64,000 nucleotides of DNA from Archilochus colubris. Lineage: Eukaryota > Chordata > Aves > Apodiformes > Trochilidae. The position numbers and the translations under genes were made by a program. The notes beneath the pieces were generated by a model. That model worked only from the letters and a program-made list of their open reading frames with translations. It had not been told where the DNA came from and did no database searches. Positions 40,461 through 53,260 of this stretch are shown piece by piece; the stretch's first letter is position 1, and each line of letters opens with the position of its first letter. Location: positions 127,593,292 to 127,657,291 of the forward strand of contig CM041084.1 in the NCBI GenBank assembly GCA_023079485.1, in the 5' to 3' direction.

Positions 40461-40880
40461 CACAGAATCACAGAGTTAGGGGTTGGAAGGGACCTCGAGA
40501 GATCATCGAGTCCAACACCCCTGCCAGGGCAGGGTCACCTATAGGAGGTCACATAGGAACGTGTCCAGGTGGGTTTTGAATGCCTCCAGAGAAGGAGACT
40601 CCACAACATCCCTGGGCAGCCTATTCCAGTGCTCCGTCACCTTCACAGTGAAAAAACTTTTCCTCATGTTTGTATGGAACGTCCTATGCTCCAGTTTATA
40701 TCTGTTGCCTCTTCTCCTATCATTGGGCATAATGGAGCCTGGCACCATCCTCCTGGCTCTCTCCGTCCCTTTATGTATTTATAAACATTTATGAGGTTTA
40801 TTTCAATTAATCCTTCTTGACAAGAGATGACCAGGAATATTCACTGTGTTTCAGATGAGGTCTTGCAGCATCTTGCAGAC
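40461..40880 (-). mobile_element. CR1 LINE, 3' end with internal deletion
   Basis: The plus strand starts with CACAGAATCACAGAGTTAGG and GGTTGGAAGGGACCTCGAGA, the reverse complement of a CR1 3' terminus. It continues through GGCAGCCTATTCCAGTGCTC and TATTTATAAACATTTATGAG. The minus-strand translation shows ERRTFHTNMRKSFFTVKVTE and HWNRLPRDVVESPSLEAFKT of the ORF2 C-terminus in one frame. Homology then jumps to a CAGATGAGGTCTTGCAG-like segment normally several hundred bases further into the element, so an internal deletion is likely. The left end is sharp; the right end is uncertain by some tens of bases. Confidence 0.92.
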
Positions 40881-43800
40881 CAATATTCATAATTTGCTAT
40901 CTGCAATGAAAGTTATTTTCTCTGATACACACTAGGCACATATTTGCTTTTCTAATGGTTGTGTTGCAACCAACACACCCTGATACAGTTCCTGGGCTAG
41001 GATGCTCCTGGCCCTGGGTTTAGAAAATGAGAAACAGAAACCAAAATATTATTTGGAAAGTGGGGGACACTACAGATATTCTGCCAAATCATGAACTAGC
41101 TGATGTGTTGTCATATATCATGCACTTCCACTGAGATAGCAACACTAAAGGAATATTTTACCCCTCCATGATCAAGCCCATTACATTATGTTTGTGGATT
41201 CAAGGATGCTCCAAAACTTGCTAGTGAAACATTAAGTTCATATGAAGTACAAGCCGAAGCTTCTGTCATTTATGGAGACAGTGGGATTCTGAATTGAGCC
41301 AAATGTACCAGAGCACTAGTTGTATATTCTACATCTGATATGAATATTTTGGTATCTTGAAATACCCAAAATGTCTTTAAATGCTCCAGTGATGTTCCAG
41401 AATTTTATCCATCATGTTTTAGTATTAGATTGATGTACAGTGACACGATAAAATAATCACATCTTTTGCTGGAAAACTAGAGTAATCTTTACATTTCCTT
41501 TGCCCTGGGCTATCTTTGTCAAGGTAATCTGTCTATCTAATCCAAACAAAGTTACAGTCATGGTATTTCTGCTTAATGTTTTCCAAGAGACAACAGACAT
41601 TCCTCTTTGGGATCATTGTTTTGATACTGGGAACTTGGCTGCTGCTCCAGCTAATTAAAAACTGCATGCTTCCTTCTTCGCCTATGTTACAGGTTCATCA
41701 AAGACTTTTCAAGTGAGTGGCCTCTCTAGCTTTACTCTCCAAAAGGGAGATTAAATGTTCCATGGAAATCCATTTTGCTTTGGAGCAGATGATGCAGATG
41801 ATCACCCCATCCCTACACGTACACACTGAAACCCAGCCAGAGTTCCTCTCTGTGGGGGCAGATGCTTCTAACCCTGCAGCTAAGGCTCTGCTATCAGACC
41901 AACAGGCAGCATGGTGCTTGTTCTCCTCAATGTTTGGATTTCTGTAGCTTACTTATCAGCCAGCTAATCAAAACAGCAAGGCAGACACCCCGTAAAGGGC
42001 AAATGTAAGTTATACTGCTGCTCTGAGACCTCCTAGTTACAACTGTGAAAAAATGTGCATTTTATTGAGGTTGTTCTGCTGGAATTATGCTACTAAGATA
42101 GTCTCTACAAAAATCCTAGTACAGATCTGCCCTGTCCTGACAGGCAAGATAAAATACCTTGGATTGAAATTAAGATTTGAAGTCTACTCTGTCATAAAAG
42201 GGTGAGATTTTATCCTGGAGATATACCTTGGGCTGGAAATACTGGAACACGAACAGTTTCTGGTGATCAGACATATCAATCTGAGATCTGAATGCATATC
42301 AACTCATGTAGTCCCTAAGATCACACCAGCACTTAGTTGCCTCCAGATGTCAGTGACCCCATCAGCTCTGAGCTGCCTAGCTCACAAGACTGTATCTGAT
42401 GCTCAACACCCTCAGAGATGGATGGCTCCATGCAGGAATCTGCCACTGCTCACTGCCCTTTTGAACATCTGGGTCTCTGCAGCATCAGTCAGATTAATTG
42501 CAGGATGAAGCCTGCACTCATTTCTTCTACCTGGTGGTAAATCCTTAGTCCCCTAAATGACATTTTCAAATGCCACCACATCACCCTGTCAGTTAGTCCT
42601 CTGCAATAGAAGTCTGTGTTAGGTAACAGCACTGCCTTCTCAAACTTCATCAAAGTGGCATGGTGTACACATAACCCTTTACCAGGCTTGCTCAGGGTGG
42701 TTCCCTCCCATCTTCCACACTGCACTTACAGGCTCCTCGTGAATCTGCAATGCAGCAAAGCTGATCAACAACCAGGCCAAGAAAGTTTGGCAAGAACATT
42801 TGCATTTCTTCTCCCTAGAAGCCCTTAATTTTTCAACTAAGTCTTGGAAGTCCTCAAAACACAGACTTACTTGCCCCTGTTATCTGAACCTGTTTTCAAC
42901 TAAAGCTCTGATGCACTCTGTATTTTCTTGCCCAACACTGTAAGAGTCCCGGAAAGACTGTCACATTTCACTATTTAACCCTTTTCTCTTTGCTCACACT
43001 CTCCTAATTTTCCTCCCCCATAAGTCACTATCCATGGCCATGGTGGCTTTATAATTAAACACATCTTGAACCCCAGAAGGCAATGCCACAAGCTCCCATT
43101 CTCACCAGCTAGGAAGGATTATGTCATTGCCATCTACCTGGGACTTTCCAATATGACCCAGGATCTGTGGGACACCTGCACCTTCCTGGCCCAACACCTG
43201 TAGTCCAGAAAGGACACCCAAATACTCCTCAGAAACAGACTTGGCTACAGGCTTAGAGCTTGTAGGCACTGGTGAATGGTCCTGACCAGTCTGTTTATTC
43301 TGGTGCAGTCACTTTCTTCCCTGCCCTCCTTTCTTTTTAGGTTTTCTGGTATTTTTGTGACTCCAGTGTGCAGCACTGCATTCCCATTGAACCGTGGTCA
43401 AGGCTCACTGATGTTTTGAACCATGACCTGGCCCTCAATCATGGACCTGCCTCATCCCCTCTTCTACCCTGGCTTCTGTCTCAGCCTGTTTTCATGAAAA
43501 CCCCACTGTGTACTTCCATTACTTCTGCTTTCCTCCAGCTTCAACTGGTCCCTCCTACACTCTCAGCAGAACACATCAGTTACAAAATGTTTGCCTGTCT
43601 TTCCACATCACCACCTTCTGAATGCAGGGCAGTAGACCCTGAGGAGTAGTAATGCAGGTTGATTCTGCTGTGAGCATGATATAGCAACAAAAACCAGCAC
43701 AAATAGAAGTGACTTAGGGAACAGCATGGTTACAGACAACTGCTTCGTCTCCCATAAGTGTCAGTTTTTCCAGGAAGGTTTCTTTCTGTGTTAAGACTAC

Positions 43801-46800
43801 CTGCAGCTAATATTGCACCATGCAGTTCAGCACAGCTTAAAAGCTTCTTCAGAATATATTTGAGTTGCGCCTCATTCTTCCTGTGGTGTGTTCTGGTGAC
43901 ACCATTTGATACCTCTTTTGACACAGAAGATCTCATTTATACTGTAGTCTTATAAAGTGGAATTCCACAACAGGCGTTGGCAAGAACTCAGTTTTCAGGG
44001 AAATGATTGGGCTGTTGCACTGGTGATGGTGGGCAATTTGTGAAGAGAAGTCATGGGTCTTACTGTGGGAATTTAAATCTCTCTATAGCATGGTAAAACA
44101 CTGGTATGCAACTCAGTAGAAAACTAGCAGAGTTTGTTTAAAACTCTCAGTAATATGAAAACTATGGACACTGTTTGAATAGCCACAGACCCGGCTGAGA
44201 GGCTGAGAGGCTTCGTAGCAGCAAATGAAAACTCTGCAAAAGTAAATGAATGTGCTTTGCCTGTAGGCAGGAATGCACATCAGAGGCAAACTGAGGCGGG
44301 GTGACAGGCCCTTGCAAATCAAAGAGGCTCTGGAGATTGATAATATCAATAATATTTAAATGTTCAGGGTATCTTTCACTCCCAATATTCTGGGAAAACG
44401 GCTACAGTCTGTGATATGGTCCGGCTATGGCTGTGATAAGGTTTCCTTCAGCTCCTGGGAAAACAGCTCTTTCCACATCCCCTGCAAGCTGAACATTCTC
44501 CACATAGCACCCACTGAGTCACTCAGCATCTCAGTGGCTCTGGCCAAGCACCCTCCCTCCCCAGTGTCAATGCTTTCCTAGGGGTGCTCTTGCTGGGGCA
44601 GTCACCACACCTTGGGCCACCACACCACCATTTTTTCCCATTGCTGCTTCTGTCAGGTGTTTGTTTAGTCCATACAGAGTTGTCTCTGTTGTCAGAGGTG
44701 GGTAGGTTGTCCATGCCGACAGCATGAGAGGAGTTGAATTCAGCTCTGTAGAAGAGTGGGATCCAGTGTCTGCCCAGCAAGGGCTCCCCAGGGAATGCCC
44801 ACAGCTCCACGTGAATGATGAAATTCCACACGTTGACTTAAAAGGCATTTCTTAGCAGGGCTGACTTTTGCAGAGGAGGCATTCACCCCTCAGAGAAGGT
44901 ATCTGCTTTTGTAACTACAGCTCAGGAGCTAGGCCTTAGAAAAATGAGGCAAGTATGTGGACTGAATATCTGCAAATCAAAGAAGTGACCAGTGCAGACG
45001 AGACACAGGAAAGGAACATTGTGATATGCCCTGATTCAGGGGCATTCTGAGTCCTGCTGTCTCCAGGGTCATCCTCTCCTGCACCATCACAAAGCTCTGG
45101 AAAGGTAAGAGACATTAGCAGGTGACAACCTGCAAGCCCAACGTCCAGACTGCTCCTAAAACATAAGATATTTACAACTAAATGAGTTTTCAGTACAAAA
45201 TCATTTACTAATGCTTGAACCCATATTGCCAAAACCATGAGCAAACGCAGTCACTGCTGGGGGCTTTCCATATATCCACTTTCCATTTTCTTATTCTCTA
45301 ACTGGGCTTTGTGCTGGCCTCAGTTCCCCTGATATAAGTGTGTAGGAAGATGCCCTATCACTTACTCATTGATCCTGTCTTCTAGCCCCCCCTGACAGCC
45401 TGACTTACACATAAATGACAAACCCCTCTTATCTGTGCCTCAGTTGAGAGGAGTGCATTCTGCATCATGGAAAAAAAAAAACCCAAACAAACAAAAACAA
45501 ACCAGAGCCCAGCAAAGCACTTAAAGTCTGGGACCTGAGACAATAAACGTAAGGCCCTAAAAATTAGACTTGGCAAAAGGCATTGCAGATAAAATCAATA
45601 AGGAAAGGATAAGGATATATTAATACAAAATATTTCCTGGGGAAATGGAAAAAGTTTCATAAGAGTAGATTTTAACATCAACAGAGTTATCCAAAGGGCA
45701 AGAAAAAAATATCTGTAGCCTTTCATATGTTGGCCAAAAATGAAAAAAAACAGGCGCCTTCTCAGTCAGGTCTGGCAGCAGCAGTCATCAGCAAAAGGAG
45801 CTCAAGAGAGATGGCAGCTGGAAATCCCCCACTTCAGAAGTCACTGGCTGCCTCTAACTCTTCTGTGGCCACCAGAGCCCAAGGGATGTATGTGCATCCT
45901 GAAGTTCCCCAGTCTCCTTCCAGGTAGGAAAGACAGTGGTGGTTCAGAGGAGCTGCACAACCTTCAGCCATGGCCACTCATGCTGATCTTCAGCTGGGGC
46001 TGAAATCTGCTTCTGCTCTCATTTTTTTGACACACCTTGCTTGGTGCTACCTTTTTGTTCTTTTTGCCCTCTGATGCTGTCCCACCTTCACCTCTTTTTG
46101 GGAACCCATCACTGCCTATATTGAATGTGTGAAGTCCCTACCTCTTGTAAGTCTGCACAGCTGGCTGGGACAAGTTGGTTTTGAAAGTTTTCTTGAGTTG
46201 TAACTCAGGTAAGTCAAGTCAGTAAATCTTCACTGACTTCACTCTAGTACTGACAAGTCCTCCACTGCCTTTCCACAATGACCTTTCCATGCTGGGTGAG
46301 AACAGACAAGTCACTTCGCCAGGAAGGGACAAGAAGCATGGTTGAACTCACTGCTCTGGTCAGAGGAAGGCAATAAACCCTCCATTACTCTCACCTGAGG
46401 AAATGTCCTGTGGGCTCAGCCCTTGTGTAACTTAGGGTTTGCCAAGCACAAGAAATAATTAAAATGTAGGAAATGCAGTTTTGCAATGGAGAACTGAGGG
46501 TGTGAAATCGTCAAAGAGGCTGTTTCTGTCAGATGGGGAAATGACAGAAGGTGAGCCTATGCACATTGGATGTCAGTGCCTGTTCTTCACCTTGAGATGG
46601 GATGGTGGCACCAGAGAGCACTCCTGGTCTCTAGCTTCCAGTTTCTATTCTTCCTGTTCAGTTCTGAGAGCCAAGAATGGTGTGCTAGATCTGCACATCC
46701 CTAGAAGTTTTGCAAGTTCGTCCTGAGGAACAGTGCACTGGAAGTGCAGGTTGTGGAAACACATTTCTTGACCATATTCAGCATGAGTAAATCTTACGGA

Positions 46801-49800
46801 ATGGCTCAGGAATGATAAGTCCATTTCTGATATTGTTACCATAAGTGATGAATTGGATGTTAGTATGCATGCAGCTCATGGCAATTATAGCTGTCATCTT
46901 CCCAGCTGCAAACATATGGCACTTCTTCCCCTTGAGCTCATCTATGGCAAAACATCCCTTTGCCTATCTGTGGCCTCCAAGCTATAAACAGAACAAGCTT
47001 AAGCAGTTCATTTCCTTGCACTGTCCAGTCTTTCACTACTAGAGGAGGAACATGCTGTTCAGCAATGAGTTCAAAGATCTGCTGCTGGTTTGCTTTTAAT
47101 CTTCTGTTTTGTTTCTAGAGTACTTCCAGTTAAGAAACTGGAAGTGTTTTTCCTGGCTTAGGATCTTTCACATGATGATGCTGTCCATCTTCATCAACAT
47201 TTCTGTGGTATTTTACTCCACAAATGGATGTTCATGTACAACATTGTAACCCTTTAGTTACAGGCTGTAGAACTGAACTTCCCTAAGCTCTGTACATAGA
47301 GGATGTTCCCTGGCTGTTGGAGCAATCTGTAGTTCTCGGGGTTTGTCTTGTAATTTATGATGCAAATTTCTGAGTTCTCTTACTTAAGGCCCAGAGTCAG
47401 CCAACAGGGAAGGAGAACTTCTCTGGTGGGATAAATGCCTTTGGAATAACATTTAGAGAATGGGCACAAGATCTCTGGTGTCTAGAAGGAGTGCTAACTC
47501 TACAGATTATGTTGTTCCTGGATCTAATTTCACAAGCCATTAGCTAATTTCAGCTTCCAGTTCTGGAAAATCTGTAGGAAATTACACTAAAAATAAATTT
47601 ACTCAGTTTGGGTTTTTTTTTTTGTGAAGTCTTCTTGATCAGCTAGTGAGGTGCCTCTAGGATTAGCTGTCACACAGAGGGAGTGGCAGAGCATCCACCT
47701 CTTTCACCTAAAAACCAGATGCCCTTCCAAATCCTGCCTGAGTGACTTCTGTCCACTGCTCCACATGATGCTTGCCTGCCCCAAGAGCATAGTTCCCTAC
47801 AGGGCTATTTTGGGGTTGAAGCCACACTTCTCCTTGCACCCCCCAGGTAGAGCTGTCCCTCTCTGTTGGAGGGAGTCTGTCCCTCTGCTAGTGGCAGTGG
47901 CTGCAGCTGGCTGGGCTGCACTGGGGTCCCAGCTGTGCCCTCCTCACCTATCACCATGCCACAGGGGCTGCCTTGTCTGGAACAGCCAAAGCAGTAGCTG
48001 TGCATGGTGGATACAGCCTCACATGTTTGGTTGTGTGAGCAGGGCTGGTGAACTGTGCTTGAAATCGTGGATTAAGGACATTTTTCTTTTCCCCAGGAGC
48101 TGTGGTTCTGCAGCATTCATTCTATTACTCCAGATAAAAATCTCTTCTGTACTTTTCAAGTTTGTATTTGCAAACGAGTCGAAAAATAGGCATAATGACA
48201 GTTTAATTAATAGATGTCATTAAGCCTGAAGATAATCAAACCCTTGATAACTGTCTAATCTTATAAAAAAGAACGAGAAAGCACCAAAACATCTTTTGCT
48301 ATCTATGAAGCTGGTAATGAGATGCTATGTGCTTGGAGGAGGAGCCATGGAAAGGAGTAGTGCCAGAGGACATGTTCTCAGCAGATTTCATCACTGGACT
48401 TCTTGTGTGATATTGTTCTTGGCCAAAAAGTTGTAACTGGAGTCCAAAGCTATCAACACCGTTTTTAAAATTTCTCCCTCTGCTATCAATCCATAAAGTT
48501 GTTCTAATAATTTGTGGCTATAGTGTAGGAGAGCTGCAGCTTCTCTACTGTTTTCTTTGAAGCATCATGCACTTAAAGCACTAATTCATTCGTAATGCTT
48601 GCACACCATACTAGTTTCATTGTAGCCAATGTGTGTGAAACATGCTGGTGTGCCATAGCTATTATTCAAGCATAAAAAAATCTATAGAAGCCAATATTTC
48701 AAAAGTGTTTAAAACCCCTCACAGTGTGGCCAACTTCAGAGTACTGCTACTTGGAGGCTTCTGCTAAATTGTGTTTTCAGTTCTGTTTGCATCTTTACAC
48801 TTTTACATGTATAGTGCAGTCAATGTGTTGATAGTTCTTACCATCAGGTGTCAGAGAAACCACTTTGAAGGATGTAGTTACTAACAGATACTGACAGGAA
48901 TTTGGGGAACCCAAAAGGAAGTGCTCATCATTTAAAACTTGGGTTCAAAGCAAAATGTAATGTAAAAGATCAGAAAGCCCCAGTACCTCCTGCTCCTTTG
49001 GGGACCCAGGAACCAGCTGACGCTGATGGGAACCATGGTAGGAAGGAATAATAACAATAATTGCTTCTCTTCCCCTGCAGAGACCCAGGGGACACTGAAT
49101 TTGTCCTCTGGAAAGGAGACTGGGGGAAGCAGTCTGCTGCAGGGGGAAGGTTAAGGCTGGGTGAGAGCTTTTGTCTGGCTCCCAAAAGAGATTGAGCCAT
49201 CTGAGGAGACAGAACAGGACTGGGTTAAATAAACCCTTGGAGGGCTGGCAGGAGGGGGGGGAGGGGGGGGGTTGGGGGAGGAATTCCTGGTGGGGGGGTG
49301 GTGGTTTTTGTGGCAGGGTGGAGGGTTGGACTTTTTTTGGGTTCTTTGTTTTTGGTTTGTTTTTTGTTTTTTGCTTTTCTAAGAGTAAGACATGCACATT
49401 ACAAAGAAGCACCAAGAATGCAGGGGACTCTGGGGAGGTGGGATGGGGAAAGGGGTGCAGGTTGGGTTGGGGTGAGGTGTTCAGGGTGTTGCAGGCAGCA
49501 TCAGGAGTGTGTGTGTCAAGGGGTCATTGCAGCAGTGAGGGATGTTCACCCACAGCAACCACTGGAGAGGGAACATCCCAAGGAAAGTTTCCTACTCTCC
49601 TTCCTCTCCTACTACACACAAAGCACTTTTTGTGGATTAATGCCTGCAGGAGCCATGATCCTTGATGCAGCAAGAATGACAACCTTTAAGATGGTCAAAA
49701 GCCTGAGGAGGGGACTTTTTTTGTCTTAGAAGCTCTGGTGTCCACCAGTTTAAAGGCAGCTGGGCAGTGCAGTACCCCATGAGATACAAGAAATTGTGGC

Positions 49801-50749
49801 AGTGCTTCTGTAAACTGAAGATATCAAACTAGACATAAACGTAGGTAAATAAGACAAAAAACTACTGACACTCTCACAGAAAATAAACTGCTGAAAACAA
49901 GAGTTTGGGTAAAATTAGTAAACAGAAAAGCAGGCCAGGGAGACAAAGCAAAGAGGAACTTGTGCACATTTTCCTCATCTTCAGATAAAGTGGTACTGGT
50001 ACACACAAGTACAACGACTCCTGAACTTTGGCTCCTTTATTTATAAAACAATATACTTATCCCAATCCCTGGATACACTGACGTAACTGAATGTCATACT
50101 TTCCAAATATAATGGATTGCATTCCCATCATAAAATAAATACGTTCCAGCAGTGAGCCCCACAGCAAATAACAGAGCTTCAACAGCTGGGGAAGCTGGGG
50201 TAAGAGATACAACAATTGGGTTGTGTAGCTGAAGCCCAAAACCAAAATTTTTGCTGGCAGCATTCTAGGAAAACCTATTATAATGCAATGCTACCAAAAA
50301 AGTGCTCTTCTCTTTCGAGGTCTGTGCTGCATGCAAAAGCTATTAAAAAAATCCTGCGTAAACAAACATACTCTTTTCCATATGACCTTTTCTTCAGTGT
50401 TTTCAAAAGTATATTGTCTTTTCAGTTTAACACAATATTTGTCAGCTTTTATTTATAGCTTAAAAGAAAAACCTCCCTCAAACTGTCACTAAAAATGCCC
50501 TTCTATAGGCATGTTTTCAGGAGAAAAGCTTTCCTTCCTTGAGTGTCATCCTGGGCTCAAATACATTTTACTGAAACCAAGATCCAGCAATCATTGCATC
50601 TTTAATCAGCCAGACATGTATCACTCTGTCCTCAGATCTATTTTTAGTGTGTGTTATGCAAAAGTAAGGGTTAATACAACAGATAACCAAGCAGCAATGC
50701 TTCCATGCACCCTCTCTCTTTTCTAGATCCAAATAAAATATGCAGACAC
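40881..50749. other. Intergenic sequence downstream of the CDH17 3' end
   Basis: No coding gene recognised. The longest non-repeat open frame (47651-48223, plus, 190 codons) begins at GTG and has no domain or typical protein composition. A/C-rich low complexity lies at 45470-45505, and a G-run cluster at 49249-49330. The rest has no repeat I can name. Confidence 0.55.
49249..49330 (+). other. G-run cluster, potential G-quadruplex
   Basis: Runs of seven or more G occur at about 49254-49260, 49263-49270 and 49292-49298, with a GGGGG run near 49274, all within about 50 bp on the plus strand and linked by one or a few bases. Further GGTGG and AGGGTGGAGGG follow. This satisfies the usual four-G-tract pattern for an intramolecular quadruplex. 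The plus strand here is antisense to CDH17 and lies about 1.5 kb past its likely 3' end. Confidence 0.75.
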
Positions 50750-51404
50750 AAAAAACTGTGAAGAACACTTTTATTCTTATCTAATGGGTAGGGGGGGGCA
50801 AGAACTATATTTGCAGCAGTATGATAAACCTGTTACCCAATAAACAATTACCCAATTCCATATGAGTCAGCATGTACTTTTTTAACTTAAAAACTCAAAC
50901 AAAAGGCCATGGTGCTTCACAGACAGGTTTGCTCCTTTGCTGAGAGTCTGAGAGATTCCTGCAGCTTCATGAGACATCTCCAAATGTAGCACAGGGCTTT
51001 ATTTCCCTTTCTGCTATTCAGTAATTTATCGAGATGGAAATGGCAGAAGATGTGCAGTTAGGTAAGACCTAGTCCTGTGGAAATCTTTATTTACTTCAGC
51101 TGCCAGACAGAGAAGGTTGATCCCATGAGTTGATCCTTGCAGGAGCTCAGGATTTGATGTTGTCATGAGTTAATACTTCAGTCAGAGCTGATATTCTTAT
51201 TAATGGCTGCTGCTGGAGTGTACACAGATTTTTTGTTTCATGACTGAATAGTATTATATACAAAAAATGAGGACAAAACCCTGAGAGCCTATTTTTGGAT
51301 GTTTGTATCCTCTGTTTGTGATAGTACACTTCTGGGCTTTGGGAACTACAGAGTTCACTCCTTCTCAGCCCAAAGGGCATTTTTTTCTCTTGATGAAACA
51401 GTCC
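50750..51404 (-). other. CDH17: Probable CDH17 3' untranslated region
   Basis: No intron signal is needed between the stop codon and the candidate poly(A) signals at 51086-51091, 50998-51003 and 50770-50775 (AATAAA on the minus strand). The last is favoured because a G/T-rich GTTTTTTGTGTCTG stretch follows about 20 bases downstream. The 3' UTR would then be about 650 nt. Use of the nearer sites is possible. Confidence 0.6.
50770..50775 (-). terminator. Candidate polyadenylation signal AATAAA for CDH17
   Basis: TTTATT on the plus strand reads AATAAA on the minus strand. It is followed on that strand by AAGTGTTCTTCACAG and a G/U-rich element, the arrangement typical of a vertebrate cleavage site. 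Weaker-context AATAAA hexamers lie at 51086-51091 and 50998-51003. Confidence 0.55.
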
Positions 51405-51514
51405 TTAAGCCAGTCTATTGAGTTCAGACTTATCCTTTGCATCTTTCTGATCACTCTTCAGTTCATTTTTGTCTTTGTTTTTCATGTGAAAAAAGGCACA
51501 ACCTACAATTAAAC
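51405..51514 (-). CDS. CDH17: CDH17 last coding exon: end of transmembrane helix, short cytoplasmic tail, stop
   Basis: The coding part is 110 nt after the acceptor CTCTGTTTTTCAG. The first two bases complete a Gly codon. It encodes LIVGCAFFHMKNKDKNELKS and then DQKDAKDKSELNRLA, followed by TAA at 51405-51407. LIVGCAFF finishes the membrane helix and HMKNKDK is the positive stop-transfer stretch. The tail is about 27 residues, rich in Lys and Asp, and lacks catenin-binding sequence, as expected for 7D-cadherins. Its tail sequence is less conserved than the ectodomain; the assignment rests on splice frame, helix and length. It is missing from simple open-frame lists because it is short. Confidence 0.93.
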
Positions 51515-51583
51515 CTGAAAAACAGAGAGCACTCATCAGTAAGAGGAAAAGAAAACCTTCTGAAAAGGATCTGACACCCCCAT

Positions 51584-51625
51584 TGTTATACCCATACTGT
51601 TATACCCATATGTTATGCTCATACT
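51584..51625. repeat. Three imperfect copies of a 13-14-bp unit
   Basis: TGTTATACCCATA-type units occur three times in succession, about 70-110 bp upstream of the last CDH17 acceptor on the minus strand. Confidence 0.8.
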
Positions 51626-52799
51626 GTTTTACCTCTTGAACAGAAGCAAATGGCTTTGGGGAATGAACATGAAGCGTTGGACCAACAGTGTTTCCAACTC
51701 AAGTTCATGGACTTGAGGCACTGGTTGGCAGCATCAGATGCCTCAGGGCTCAGGAGACCTCTTCCAAAGGAAAACTTCTCTAGGGTCTGACCAGATGGCA
51801 AAGTATTTTTTTATATCTCTTCCCTTTGAACAGTGACTTATCATGCTTGTCTTGAACTGTAATCCCTGATTTTTACCCCTCAATGGAACGATGAGTCTGT
51901 CACAGCAAAGCTGAGACTACTGACAGCAAAACTCAATAAAAAACATTGTCTGTTTTTATGGTCGTTTCTTCTGAGCTTTGGGACCAACTTCAATGTTCGT
52001 AATCTCTCCAGGTTTCATAAAATCTTTACATACTTCTCATTGTGTTTACCTCTCCCGTCTCTGATCCCTCTTAAGTCCACCTGAGAGGCTAACATCTGGC
52101 TTTGTCTTTACGGTGAAAAAAACTTCCTATTGAAAAAACTTGCATATTCATTTCAGGAATTCTTTTCAAAATCCCTTATGAACTTCACACATTGTATTTT
52201 TTTAAAGTCATAATGTAGCAGCAATTTTTGCTATGGTTTCTGAATCTGATCAGCCCTCTTATAATGAACACATCTTTAGTCAGTTATCTGACATGTTTTT
52301 CACTTAAATGTGGCCCTGTAATGAGGGATCAAACTAAGACAATGTGCAGAAATAAGTGAGGTGAGAAGCTTGAACAGAGATTAAGAAGGTGAAGTTTGAG
52401 GTGTTTCTTCATTACATCCACGATCTGAGTATGGCATCTTCCATTTTAAGTTTTTTCTGTTACCTTCAAAGGCAAACATATATGCATCACATATACATTG
52501 GCATTTTCTATTGCTTTTGGGGCTTGCATATTGCAAAAGGAAATCAACACAGAGCTTATTTTGTCTTTTCATGTATCAGACATGTTCTTGGAGACTCAGT
52601 CTTGGAGACTCTTTCACACTCCCTTCCCTCTCCACAGCTGAATCACAGTTTCCCAGTCTGGCTTTTGTGCCCACCACATCCAAAACAGGACAGAGAACTC
52701 AATTCTTCTTGCTCTTCACCTCACATGGGACTGGATCCCATCAATAGTCATCTTTCCCACTTACACTGATAAGTAGAATACTGAAGGAACTAAAGGATT

Positions 52800-53210
52800 T
52801 AAGGAAGGACCCCTCTCCATCATTTACCAAAGGTTTTGGGACTCTTTGAAGGTCCCTGCCAACTGTAAGCTAGACAATTATTCCAGCCTTCAGAAAGGCC
52901 ATGAGGGAAGATACAGGGAGCTACAGACCTGTTAGTCCTACCTCAGATCCTGGGAAAATTATGGAGAAGATCAAATATGGGGTACTACTGAATAATGCAA
53001 TTATCAGGTACAGTCAGCATGGCTTCCCAAAGGGAAAATCCTGCTTAACTAATTTGATATCCTTCTATGATAAGGTCACCTGCCTAATGGGTGAAGGGAA
53101 GTATTGAATATATTTCTCTGAATTTTGGTAAGGCTTCTGATACTGTCCCTCACAGCATCCCTCTGGACAAGTTGTCCAACTGTGGGATGAGAAGATTCAT
53201 GGTTCTGTTT
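52800..53210 (+). mobile_element. CR1 LINE, internal reverse-transcriptase fragment, antisense in the CDH17 intron
   Basis: The plus strand encodes decayed CR1 ORF2 sequence upstream of the catalytic FADD box: SYRPVSPTSDPGKIMEKIKY, SQHGFPKGKSCLTNLISFYD, then after a stop LNFGKASDTVPHSIPLDKLS. These match the usual SYRPVSLTSVPGKIMEQ, SQHGF-KGKSCLTNL and DFSKAFDTVPH blocks. Unlike typical CR1 copies it lacks the 3' end, so it must have been cut after insertion. Its right edge coincides with a (TACTC)n array. Confidence 0.88.
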
Positions 53211-53260
53211 TACTCTACTCTACTCTACTCTACTCTACTCTACTCTACTCTACTCTATTC
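53211..53260. repeat. (TACTC)n microsatellite
   Basis: About ten copies of TACTC, the last degenerating to TATTCCATTC. The array starts exactly where CR1 homology stops, inside the last CDH17 intron. Confidence 0.96.

Noticed and set aside
47651..48223. 190-codon plus-strand frame
   Set aside because: Begins at GTG, has no domain, signal or splice context, and a first ATG only about 38 codons in. Best explained as chance.
51584..51625. Triplicated TATAAC-like element as a multiple branch point for the last CDH17 acceptor
   Set aside because: It lies 70-110 bp upstream with an AG in between, and a better placed TACTGAT occurs about 25-30 bp from the acceptor.
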